Source: Dichetophora obliterata
Taxonomy: Eukaryota; Arthropoda; Insecta; Diptera; Sciomyzidae
Direction: 5' to 3'
DNA: 64,000 nt
NCBI GenBank assembly: GCA_963920525.1
Contig: OY986438.1
Coordinates: 215,326,896 to 215,390,895, forward strand
The notes under the pieces were generated by a model. That model ran no database searches and had not been told where the DNA came from. It worked only from the letters and a program-made list of their open reading frames with translations. This document shows, in pieces, positions 55,739 to 64,000 of this stretch (its first letter is position 1; each line of letters opens with the position of its first letter). The translations under genes were made by a program, and so were the position numbers.

Positions 55739-57600
55739 CGCTACACCTGCACAGCAAGTTTCACTATAAAAATGTGTAGAACTCCGGAATTGCCATTATT
55801 TCGAAAAAGTGGGAGTATATTTAATGCGACCACGCCCATTTTTTGTACAGTTACTGACAGTAACTATCTGAACAAAATTACTAAATCTTAGTTTTTACGA
55901 TCGAAACCGTCTGATATATATCCTTTATTTGGTTTGTGGTCGATAGCGCAAATTTGGCTTGTATGGGAGGTACCACGCACCCTCGTCGAAACGTTACCAA
56001 ACCTCACAGGAACACTCACTATCCTCGGCAGACATTGTTCTGCCACAGACCACCTTACTGCCATATACGAAAATGTCAAGAAATGCAAAATATATTCACC
56101 ATTTCCAGTATAGCTGCCGAAAGTAGTCATATGCACTAAATAACCAAATTTTAGTCTAATACGATCAAAACCATGCGAAATGTAGCATTTTTGTTGTTTT
56201 GCAAGCGGTAAAAAGGGGTGCGGGAAAATATTTCCCTTGAACCATCTCGTAATCGAAACAAATCGACTGCCCAAATTTCAGCTCAATTTAGGTTAAGACT
56301 GGCGCACTTTACTTCACTCGACGCTAACTCCCTGAAAAGTGAGTTTAACTAAAGTGGGACAGGCCTCTTTTTAGTGCACTTGCCGAGAGTAATTTTTGTC
56401 CAACACGATACAAACCGTTGAAATAAAACGTTTTCATTAGTTTGTGGGCAGTAAAAGGGGGGCGTGAAACCAATTTTAAGTATAGTTGCTGACAGTAACC
56501 GTACAAACTAAAGCAACATTTTAGCTCAATAGACCCTGTAGTCAATTTTAATGATTTCTCAAAAAGTGGGTGTGGGTGTGGCTATATAGCGATGACGCCT
56601 TTTTTTAGTTCAGTTGCCGAAAGTAGCCATACAAACTTAGGTATCACATGTTAGTCTCATACGGCCAAAACTGCTTGAAATATAGCATTTTCACTGATTT
56701 GTGGGCGCAAAAAGGGGGCGTGGAAACCAATTTTTCGTACAGTTACTGTCAGTAACTACACAAACCAAAGTACTAAATTTAAGTCTTATACGACCAAAAC
56801 CGTCTGAAATAAAGCATTTTCATTTCTTTGTGGGCGGTAAAAGGGGGCGTGGAAACCCATTTTAAGCACAGTTATCGACAGTAACCGTACATACTAAATT
56901 GCAAAATTTTAGCCTTATACGACCCAAACTGACTGAAATATAACATTTTTATTGATTTGGGGGCGGTAAAAGGGGGGTGTGGCACATTTTTCCCCTCAAC
57001 CATCTCGTACCTGAAACAAATCGGCTGCCAAAATTTCAGGTCAATCGGTTTAGTAGTTATGGAGTCTATAGACATCACACAGCCAGACACACATCGTTTT
57101 GCTTTTTATATATATAGACATTGATTTGTGGGCGGTAAAAGTGGGCGTGAAAACATTTATATATAGTGACCGCCTCTTGGAGCACCTATACAGTAAGTTT
57201 CACTGTAAAAGTGTATAGAACTCTGGAATTGCCATGATTTCAAAAAAGTGGGCGTATTTATTTTACGACCACGCCCATTTTTTGTACAGTTACCGACAGT
57301 AACCATCTGAACAAAATTACCAAATCTCAGTTTTTTACGATTGAAACCGCCTGATATATATCCTTTTTTTGGTTTGTGATCGATGGAGCAAATTTGGCTT
57401 GTATGGGAGGTACCACGCCCCCTTCTCCAATCGTTACCAAACCTCACAGGAACACTCTCAAGATGTAGCTTTATTTTCCCTGAAAATTTCATAAAGATCG
57501 GTTTAGCGGTTTTGGAGTCTATACGTGATATAGCCACATACCCACCCACATACCCACATACCCACATACATACATCCATTTTTATATATAAGATTAGATT
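55739..57600. mobile_element. Right part of the same dispersed repeat, with a second, ~130-bp array and a duplicated terminus
   Basis: A block at 55760-56015 (GTGTAGAACTC.GGAATTGCCAT, CCACGCCCATTTTTTGTACA, TTGGCTTGTATGGGAGGTAC) is repeated at 57205-57455. Between them a unit of about 130 bp (TTTGTGGGCGGTAAAAGGGG, GTACAGTTACTGACAGTAAC, AAACCGTCTGAAATA) recurs at least four times (about 56440-57000). Terminal text GGAGTCTATAGACATCACAC...TTTTTATATATATAGAC appears at 57058-57118 and a variant at 57513-57596. No transposase frame. The 154-codon minus frame at 57157-57621 is incidental. Confidence 0.65.
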
Positions 57601-57731
57601 AAATTCTGAAAGTGTAAGCAAAATCGGAGGTGGTCCAAATTTTTAGTCGCCAAATATAAGTAAAATACAACTAAAAATGGATCTTAAAGTGACTAAATTG
57701 TAATCGCAAATATCTAGAGATTTGTATCTGA

Positions 57732-57965
57732 TTTTTTTTATTTTTTTTTTTTTTTTTAAAGAATAATGAACCAAGGCATGTGCCTTATACAAACTCCGTT
57801 TGGTCTTTGTTCTGAAAGGAAAGGGATAGGTTTTAAGAGGTAGAATTCATTGAAACCATACGTGAATTATGGATTAGGCGGAACAAACGTGAAAGGCAAT
57901 TTTAATTGCTTATAACCGAGGCTAGTGTTATGTCTAAAACTCGGCAAGCATTTCCCGTTCTCAGT
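57732..57965 (-). mobile_element. 5'-truncated SINE (family of 8896-9302), first copy
   Basis: From a poly-T (57732-57757, the A-tail) rightwards it matches 8896-9115: AACCAAGGCATGTGCCTTAT, TTTGGTCTTTG, TGAAAGGAAAGGGATAG, CATACGTGAATTAT, GAGGCTAGTGTTATG and CTCGGCAAGCATTTC. Similarity ends at about 57965, before the tRNA-like head. Confidence 0.8.
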
Positions 57966-58974
57966 TCCTATCCTTCAATTGGGTTCCACAAACGATGCAA
58001 ATGCGTGTTCGATTAAAAAACACTTAAAGCACTTGCTTCATAGATGGAAATATCGTATTTCAACAATTCAACAATTTCTATTCAATTTCAAAATATTGAT
58101 TTTTGCAGTTTTTTTATTATTTTTTACCGTTTAGCTAGTTTTTTACTAGTTTCTTGGCAGCCCTGAAATTAAAAAATTTGTTCGCACAAAATTCTACATT
58201 TTTGGATTTTTCGGATTTGTTTTTTGTAAACATGATATTTTTGAAAAATTTTACATTTTGTTGATTTTCTATGATTTAAATACAAATTCTAAATGTTTGA
58301 TAGTTAAAATCATTTTTGATTTTAAATACACGTTCTAGTCGCGATTTAAGTAATAAACAGAAAGAAAGAACTTAAAACCTTTCCAACAATAACAATTTCA
58401 CGAGAATCTAACAAAAAATGTGTCTTTTACAGTGGTTTTAAAAAATGTGTTTTTAAAAAAAGCAAAAATTTATTTTTAGTGGTCAATAAGAGTTATAATG
58501 AAACATAATTTTAAATACATTTTTATGTAAAAATGTTGGTATGAGTAAAAAATTTAACATTTTAGCAGATGTGGGTATGCATTTTGTGAAAAATAAAAAG
58601 TTACATGCAAAAAACATGTTTTTTTTTAATAAAAACAACCTTCAGGAGAATCAAAATTACTTCGGTGGATTTTCTCCAATTTGAAAAAAAAAGTATGCAA
58701 AAATTATTTTAATGAGTTTCTCTAACTTTTGAGACCCCGAACGGCGAGTCTATACGTGATATAGCCACATACCCACCCACATACCCACATACCCACCCAC
58801 ATACCCACATACATACATCCATTTTTATATATAAGATTAGATTAAATTCTGAAAGTGTAAGCAAAATCGGAGGTGGTCCAAATTTTTAGTCGCCAAATAT
58901 AAGTAAAATACAACTAAAAATGGATCTTAAAGTGACTAAATTGTAATCGCAAATATCTAGAGATTTGTATCTGA

Positions 58975-59208
58975 TTTTTTTTATTTTTTTTTTTTTTTTT
59001 AAAGAATAATGAACCAAGGCATGTGCCTTATACAAACTCCGTTTGGTCTTTGATCTGAAAGGAAAGGGATAGGTTTTAAGAGGTAGAATTCATTGAAACC
59101 ATACGTGAATTATGGATTAGGCGGAACAAACGTGAAAGGCAATTTTAATTGCTTATAACCGAGGCTAGTGTTATGTCTAAAACTCGGCAAGCATTTCCCG
59201 TTCTCAGT
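58975..59208 (-). mobile_element. 5'-truncated SINE, second copy (by tandem duplication)
   Basis: Same as 57732-57965. This copy arose by the 1.24-kb duplication, not by a separate transposition, because flanks on both sides are duplicated too. Confidence 0.8.
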
Positions 59209-59990
59209 TCCTGTCCTTCAATTGGGTTCCACAAACGATGCAAATGCGTGTTCGATTAAAAAACACTTAAAGCACTTGCTTCATAGATGGAAATATCGTA
59301 TTTCAACAATTCAACAATTTCTATTCAATTTCAAAATATTGATTTTTGCAGTTTTTTTATTATTTTTTACCGTTTAGCTAGTTTTTTACTAGTTTCTTGG
59401 CAGCCCTGAAATTAAAAAATTTGTTCGCACAAAATTCTACATTTTTGGATTTTTCGGATTTGTTTTTTGTAAACATGATATTTTTGAAAAATTTTACATT
59501 TTGTTGATTTTCTATGATTTAAATACAAATTCTAAATGTTTGATAGTTAAAATCATTTTTGATTTTAAATACACGTTCTAGTCGCGATTTAAGCAATAAA
59601 CAGAAAGAAAGAACTTAAAACCTTTCCAACAATAACAATTTCACGAGAATCTAACGAAAAATGTGTCTTTTACAGTGGTTTTAAAAAATGTCTTTTTAAA
59701 AAAAAGCAAAAATTTATTTTTAGTGGTCAATAAGAGTTATAATGAAACATAATTTTAAATACATTTTTATGTAAAAATGTTGGTATGAGTAAAAAATTTA
59801 ACATTTTAGCAGATGTGGGTATGCATTTTGTGAAAAATAAAAAGTTACATGCAAAAAACATGTTTTTTTTTTAATAAAAACAACCTTCAGGAGAATCAAA
59901 ATTACTTCGGTGGATTTTCTCCAATTTGAAAAAAAAAGTATGCAAAAATTATTTTAATGAGTTTCTCTAACTTTTGAGACCCCGAACGGC

Positions 59991-60599
59991 GAAATCCAAA
60001 TTTTAATCCGTTCTAGTGTTTAACTTCTTTGAAAAATTCTTAGAAACATCGCGCGATTTTTTAAAAAAATGTTCGCCTGTGGCACTAATTTGAAATATAA
60101 CAATTTTACATTTCTTCTGAGACACTTATTTCCTTTAGTCACTACAGCATTACATATGTATGCACCAACATTGAAAAATGTTTCAAAACACTTATTGTTT
60201 TTTAAATCACAACAACGTTATTTATACAATAATTTTATTTAGTGTAAGAACTTTGGCTCTGCATAATGGAACATTTCAAGGACAAAAATTTCATATAACA
60301 AAAACATATTCAAACGTTAAATGGTCTAAGGCCAAAAAGAGTTATATATTCAAGAGATATGCATGAATTTTTATGTTTGATACTTCGTGTTATGGGTACT
60401 CGCATTAACTTTCTTTTAATACCTATAAAATTTAGTCCATTTTAAGTCATTTTTTCAATACACATTTTGAAAAAAATTTTAAAATGCCATTTTAGCTAAA
60501 AGTATATGAAAAAAGCATCTTTTCCCAAACTTTTACGAATTTTAACTCCTAAACCATTCGAGACCAATTTTTTTGCAGATTTGGATTTAGGGCTCTAAA
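59991..60599. other. Noncoding interval
   Basis: No gene. 60480-60600 has CCATTTTAGCTAAAAGTATATG and CTCCTAAACCATTCGAGACC, related to the right arm of the element at 42768-43722. The 60178-60366 (+) frame of 62 codons has no recognised domain. Confidence 0.4.
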
Positions 60600-61190
60600 A
60601 AACACATTTAAAAACAAACAAAAAAAAAAGGCATGCACAAAATACTTTTAGACAAAAGCGATTTAAATTAAGTATTATAGAAGATGTTTTCTAAAAAAGT
60701 ATATTATATAGACAAAATATTAAATTTGCGTGCTAATTTTACATCATCAGTTTAAGTAAAATAAATGTGTTTTTTTAGCACATAGTTTTTATATCTAAAG
60801 ATTGCGCTGAAGTTGGTGTGCTTAAAAAAAGGTGAAAATTGGGTCACATCTTATCCCGGATCCAGATCGTCTGAAAAAAATGCATTCGAAAGTAGACCCT
60901 TGAATACAAAAAATATAAATTTGGAATATCAAAAATTAAGAAAATTATGAAGCGGGGGGAAAAAACTTAAAATTTACGTTGTTTTTACCATATTGTTGCG
61001 TGTAAAAACTGGACATATTTTTCAAAAACGCTAATTTTTGTAAAAAATGTTTAGAATTAGAATACAAACAGTTTAAAATGGAAATATTTAATGGCCCGTT
61101 TTTAAAAAGTAGCTATGTTTGAGAAAAACGCGTTTAAAGTTATTCTGGCGTACCAGATTTTAAGATCTATAGAATCTGTATTATAAGTTG
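60600..61190 (-). repeat. Dispersed repeat, inverted partner of 40862-41400
   Basis: See the copy at 40862-41400. Here the segment directly abuts the LINE 3' fragment that starts at about 61196, and the two meet near ATAGAATCTGTATTATAAG. Confidence 0.75.
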
Positions 61191-61195
61191 GTTAT

Positions 61196-61900
61196 GCCTT
61201 TAATAAATTATTTTGAAGTGGTGTTTAGTAATATAGACTCACATTCGTTACATAAACTGCAAGTGCCGTTAAACTATGGGGCCCGTTATGTGTATGGTCT
61301 TAGAAGATTTAGCCATGTTACTGGTCTAAGCACCTGAATTCTAGGATGCAATGTAGAACATTATATTAAAGGAAGAAATTGTATATTCCTGCATAAGCTG
61401 ATGCACTCAAAAACTCAAAACTATCTATATTCTAAACTTCAGTTTTGTTTATCATCCAGAAGCTTAAATTTGGTAATTTCTCGCTTTAAATATGTAAATT
61501 CCTCAAGACTTGTTTTCGTCAGCACCATCAGAATGTGGAACTCCTTGCCAAGGTATCTTAAATCTATTTCCAACGCACTAAACTTCAAGCAATTAATATC
61601 TGTACATTTTAAATTCTCGTTTCTCTTTTATTTTCTCTCTTTTTCTCATTTAACCCTTTTTTATTTAATTAGTTATTAGACATAAGTTTGTGTTGATTTT
61701 ATCATTTTAATTAATTTCATTTTAGAATTTGACTTAAGTAATTATTAAATATAAATTTAATAACTGTTTGTTTCTTTTTCATTCTGATCTTATGTTTGTT
61801 CTAGATATATATTATATTATTTTATTGTACGCAAAAGAATAACTATTTATTATGTACTTATATATTAATAAAGCCAAATTACAAATTAAACAAATTAAAT
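61196..61900 (+). pseudogene. LINE reverse-transcriptase C-terminal end plus 3' UTR (5'-truncated)
   Basis: The + frame through 61225-61676 gives GARYVYGLRRFSHVTGL, ILGCNVEHYIKGRN, FLHKLMHSKTQNYLYSKLQF and STIRMWNSLPRYLKSI. This is the conserved 'ARYIFGLRRFDHV...LL.CL....R....L.K..H...P.YL...L.F.......RMWN.LP' tail that follows the polymerase domain in jockey/CR1-group LINE ORF2 proteins. There is one stop (TGA at about 61336). The stop at 61677-61679 is followed by about 220 bp of AT-rich 3' UTR ending in TTACAAATTAAACAAATTAAAT. The 5' part is missing, as in a typical truncated insertion. Confidence 0.85.
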
Positions 61901-61960
61901 GAGCGGGGTTGATTTTATTTTTTTTTCAATTTTCTGAAATAGTTGTGCAACAATAATCAA

Positions 61961-62781
61961 TAGGGGGTTTCAGACGAACGCACATGAATGCTGGCTCGGA
62001 CATGCTCGATGACATGTACGATCACTCGAAAACAAATGAGACCGTCGGACCGACATGTCGGACGAAAATCAAAAATTTTTGATTTTTCTGCCGGTCGGAC
62101 CGACATGTGCGATGTTATGAACGCATGTCGTTAGGACTCGCTGCATTTTTTCATTTCATTAAAAGCGTCAGCGGGTGAACAGCAACGAAGCGGAAAAAAT
62201 ATTAGAGAAAATTAATATGAAAAACGTTTGAAACATTTTATAATTGTTTATAATTAATTAAAATTGATAAACAATTCTCTAAATATGAAAAATGACTGCT
62301 AAATCATAAGGTCATCAAAAAATTGTTTAGCCATTACGCCGATGTGTTCTATTTGAGAGGCAGCAATGAAATGCACATGTACGATTGTTTGAAAGCGCAA
62401 CAAAATATTCCCGTTAGTTTGTCGTCGTACATGTCAGCGTACAAGTACGTTCGTCTGAAACCCCCTATTAAAAGCGTCAGTTGGTGAACAGCAACGAAGC
62501 GGAAAAAATATTAGTAAAAATTAATATGGAAAACGCGTGAAACATTGAATTTTGTATATAATTAATTGAAATTTAAAAAAACTTTTCTAAAATATAGAAA
62601 ATTACTGCTAACTATAAGGTCATCCAAAAATTGTTCAGCCATTACGCCTATGTTTTCTATTTGAGAGCCCGCAATGAAATGAAGTCGTACATATACGATT
62701 GCTTAAAAGGTCAACAAAAAATTTCCGTAAGTTTGACGTCGTACATGTCAGCTGACATGTACTCGTGTCTGAAACCCCCTA
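61961..62781. mobile_element. TIR element with perfect 20-bp ends and internal tandem duplication
   Basis: TAGGGGGTTTCAGACGAACG at 61961-61980 and its exact complement at 62448-62467 close a 507-bp unit. The right part is then repeated in tandem (62161-62467 and 62470-62781, offset 309 bp), ending with a slightly diverged CTGAAACCCCCTA. The flanks ATAATCAA and ATAAAAAA agree at 6 of 8 positions, suggesting an original 8-bp duplication around the whole 821 bp. The left part is a hairpin (GGTCGGACCGACATGT / ACCGACATGTCGGACG) around the 31-bp core shared with 52783-52813. Noncoding. Confidence 0.8.
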
Positions 62782-62986
62782 ATAAAAAAAAGTTAATTTT
62801 CCAAAAATTGTTTGACTTAAACTTAATTTAAGATTATTTTTCTTTTCCAATTTCTAATCGCCTCAAAATCGCATATCGCATGAATAGGAATTATTTCATT
62901 GTGCACGGAAATTCGATTCACCTCGCACAGTAATTCACCACATTTCTTTCTGATAGCATCCCTGCTTTTCTAGCAAATCAACACTC

Positions 62987-62994
62987 TGACGTCA
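62987..62994. promoter_or_regulatory. CRE-like palindrome upstream of the MITD1-like gene
   Basis: TGACGTCA, the full CREB/ATF half-site palindrome, lies about 320 bp upstream of the ATG in a locally GC-richer segment (62980-63060) that also has CTGACGCCAC. No TATA box is obvious. The position fits a proximal promoter, but binding is an inference from the motif alone. Confidence 0.35.
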
Positions 62995-63313
62995 CGCTCT
63001 CAATGTCGCCGTTTGACAGCTGACGCCACTCTCACTCGACTTCTTTGTTTGTCAAAGCGAAAATCGAAAAAATTGTTGCTTGTTCAGCATTTGTTTGTTG
63101 TTGCGTTATCGTCCACAACGATTTTGTTTTTATTTAGTGTAAAATTTTATTGTGTCCAAATTTTTTGTGCTCATTTTTTGTCCAGTGTCCATTATCCTTT
63201 TGTTTTGAAAATAAATTACCGGATTATATAGCAAGAATTGAAATACAAAATCAACAAAAAAAAGCAAAATATTAAATTTGTTGCAGTTACGTAGTAGGTA
63301 AAAGTTGAAGGAA

Positions 63314-64000
63314 ATGAACGCTAAAGATATTCTGATGAAGGCGGTGCAATGCGACCAGGCGGGACGCATCCTGGAGGCACAAAATCTATACCAGGATGGA
63401 ATTCAAATCCTGATGGATCTAGTTTCAGGTGAGTGTCTGCATGGCTGCTTACGCTGGGTGGGAAGAGTGAATGAGTTGTCGTTGCATGTTGCTTTTCGCA
63501 GAGGAGGAGGATTTGGCAAAGAAAAAGATTTTCTACGAGCGCATCAAGGAGTACATCGACCGCGCAGAGCAAATTAAGGAGCGCGTTCATAAGCATGTGA
63601 TACGTGGAGAACTTATAGCCAATATTCCAATCGACGATGGTTCGAATGGACACAGCTACCAGACACTTTTTGGAAAATACCTAAACCCAGACGTTAAGGA
63701 GGTGCTGCTCGAAGAGCCCTACCTTCATGAGAAGTATCATGTATGTGCTCCACATGACTGCTCCTGACATTCTTGCTCATTAATTGTTTATGTTTGATTT
63801 TTAGTTTCAAAACCTTATCACATTTCTCGAGCTTGTGGTTAAGAATTGCCGCCTGGTCAAATACATTCGACTTGTCACAAAGCCTGATTGCAAGTCTCCC
63901 GAATACCAATTGAGTGTTCTGGAGCAAATCAAGTCTGACATGAACAAACGAGGTATCGCATTCAGCATCAAATTGGAAGACTCGTTGCATGACAGAAAAA
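63314..64000 (+). CDS. MITD1: MITD1-like protein (MIT domain + phospholipase D-like C-terminal domain), 5' part, three exons, 3' end beyond window
   Basis: Exons are 63314-63428, 63502-63740 and 63805 to past 64000. The introns (63429-63501, 73 nt; 63741-63804, 64 nt) are GT-AG and of normal fly size, and the joined frame is open for 183 codons. The start ATG at 63314 (AAGGAAATGAAC) gives MNAKDILMKAVQCDQAGRIL. Residues about 1-75 form the three-helix MIT domain (AVQCDQAGR...A..LYQDGIQILM...YERIKEYIDRAEQIKERV). From about residue 95 the start of the MITD1 C-terminal domain is clear (SYQTLFGKYLN, V.EV..EEPYL....Q..NLITFLELVVKN, IRLVT, GIAFSIKLEDSLHDRK). Known MITD1 binds ESCRT-III tails through MIT and membranes through the PLD-like domain at the cytokinetic midbody. 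The family is about 250 residues long, so about 65-70 residues are missing to the right. Confidence 0.93.

Larger units (their letters stand above)
57515..59990. repeat. Recent 1.24-kb tandem duplication
   Basis: 57515-58745 and 58746-59990 are head-to-tail copies. Landmarks are offset by 1231 bp at the left edge and 1243 bp after one extra 12-bp CCCACATACCCA unit. I count only about five substitutions by eye (for example TTTGTTCTG/TTTGATCTG, CCTATCC/CCTGTCC, AAGTAATA/AAGCAATA) plus a few homopolymer indels. The junction GACCCCGAACGGCGA|GTCTATACG joins the right edge to the left edge. The right-hand copy exits into CGGCGAAATCC. The unit is noncoding and carries a truncated SINE in each copy. 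Confidence 0.93.

Noticed and set aside
57157..57621. 154-codon minus-strand protein
   Set aside because: It lies wholly in the dispersed noncoding repeat, its tail comes from the CCCACATA microsatellite, and the equivalent region at 55888-56274 gives a differently framed product.

Overview
The window is AT-rich eukaryotic DNA, almost certainly from a higher fly (Diptera, Schizophora). The evidence is short GT-AG introns, CAA/CAG/CA microsatellites in long unique noncoding stretches, irritans-type mariner elements, and a tRNA-headed SINE whose body carries the 'GTTCGGAGTCGGC' block that I remember from acalyptrate and calyptrate flies. A tephritid-like fly is a guess, not a demonstration. I see no bacterial, viral or organellar features.

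Only one convincing host protein-coding gene is present. It is the 5' part (three exons, the last one running off the window) of a MITD1-like gene at 63314-64000 on the + strand. Everything else is intergenic or intronic-type DNA with a dense, often nested, population of decayed transposable elements.

Layout: 1-7200 is unique noncoding DNA with simple repeats. 7313-9460 holds a degenerate tandem array and an older repeat split by a full-length SINE (minus strand, 8896-9302). 9954-10455 is a TTAA-flanked MITE and 11249-11553 a long-hairpin MITE. 13420-16710 is a TTAA-bounded unit containing two related MITEs and a hAT-like element that itself contains a pogo-like element. 18004-18935 is an internally deleted mariner, and 20203-21513 a hAT remnant with recognisable transposase. 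23976-26532 is a TTAACCC-ended, piggyBac-like region. 30151-31475 holds two MITEs and 31672-31905 a minisatellite. 37591-38213 is a deleted Tc1-like element and 38940-39700 a second, different mariner on the minus strand. 40862-41400 and 60600-61190 are inverted copies of one repeat. 42768-43722 is a long-inverted-repeat element abutting a complete SINE (43736-44068). 45325-45596 is a TA-flanked MITE. 49262-50267 is a decayed jockey-type LINE ORF1 (gag with zinc knuckles) on the minus strand. 52727-54148 is a MITE cluster, 54808-57600 a repeat with a roughly 145-bp array, and 57515-59990 a very recent 1.24-kb tandem duplication. 61196-61900 is a LINE reverse-transcriptase 3' end, and 61961-62781 a perfect-TIR element with an internal tandem duplication.

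Between the TE islands lie TE-poor blocks (about 2390-3560, 11560-13410, 16715-17990, 21640-23970, 34600-36900, 45850-48180) with CAA/CAG tracts. These look like conserved fly regulatory or intronic DNA, but I cannot assign them to a gene. No novel enzymatic system was found. The more unusual observations are a gag pseudogene in which all four lost zinc-knuckle cysteines changed at the third codon base, a 32-nt GT-AG segment whose removal restores the frame of that gag, two unrelated-looking elements sharing an identical 31-bp palindromic core, and the fresh tandem duplication.
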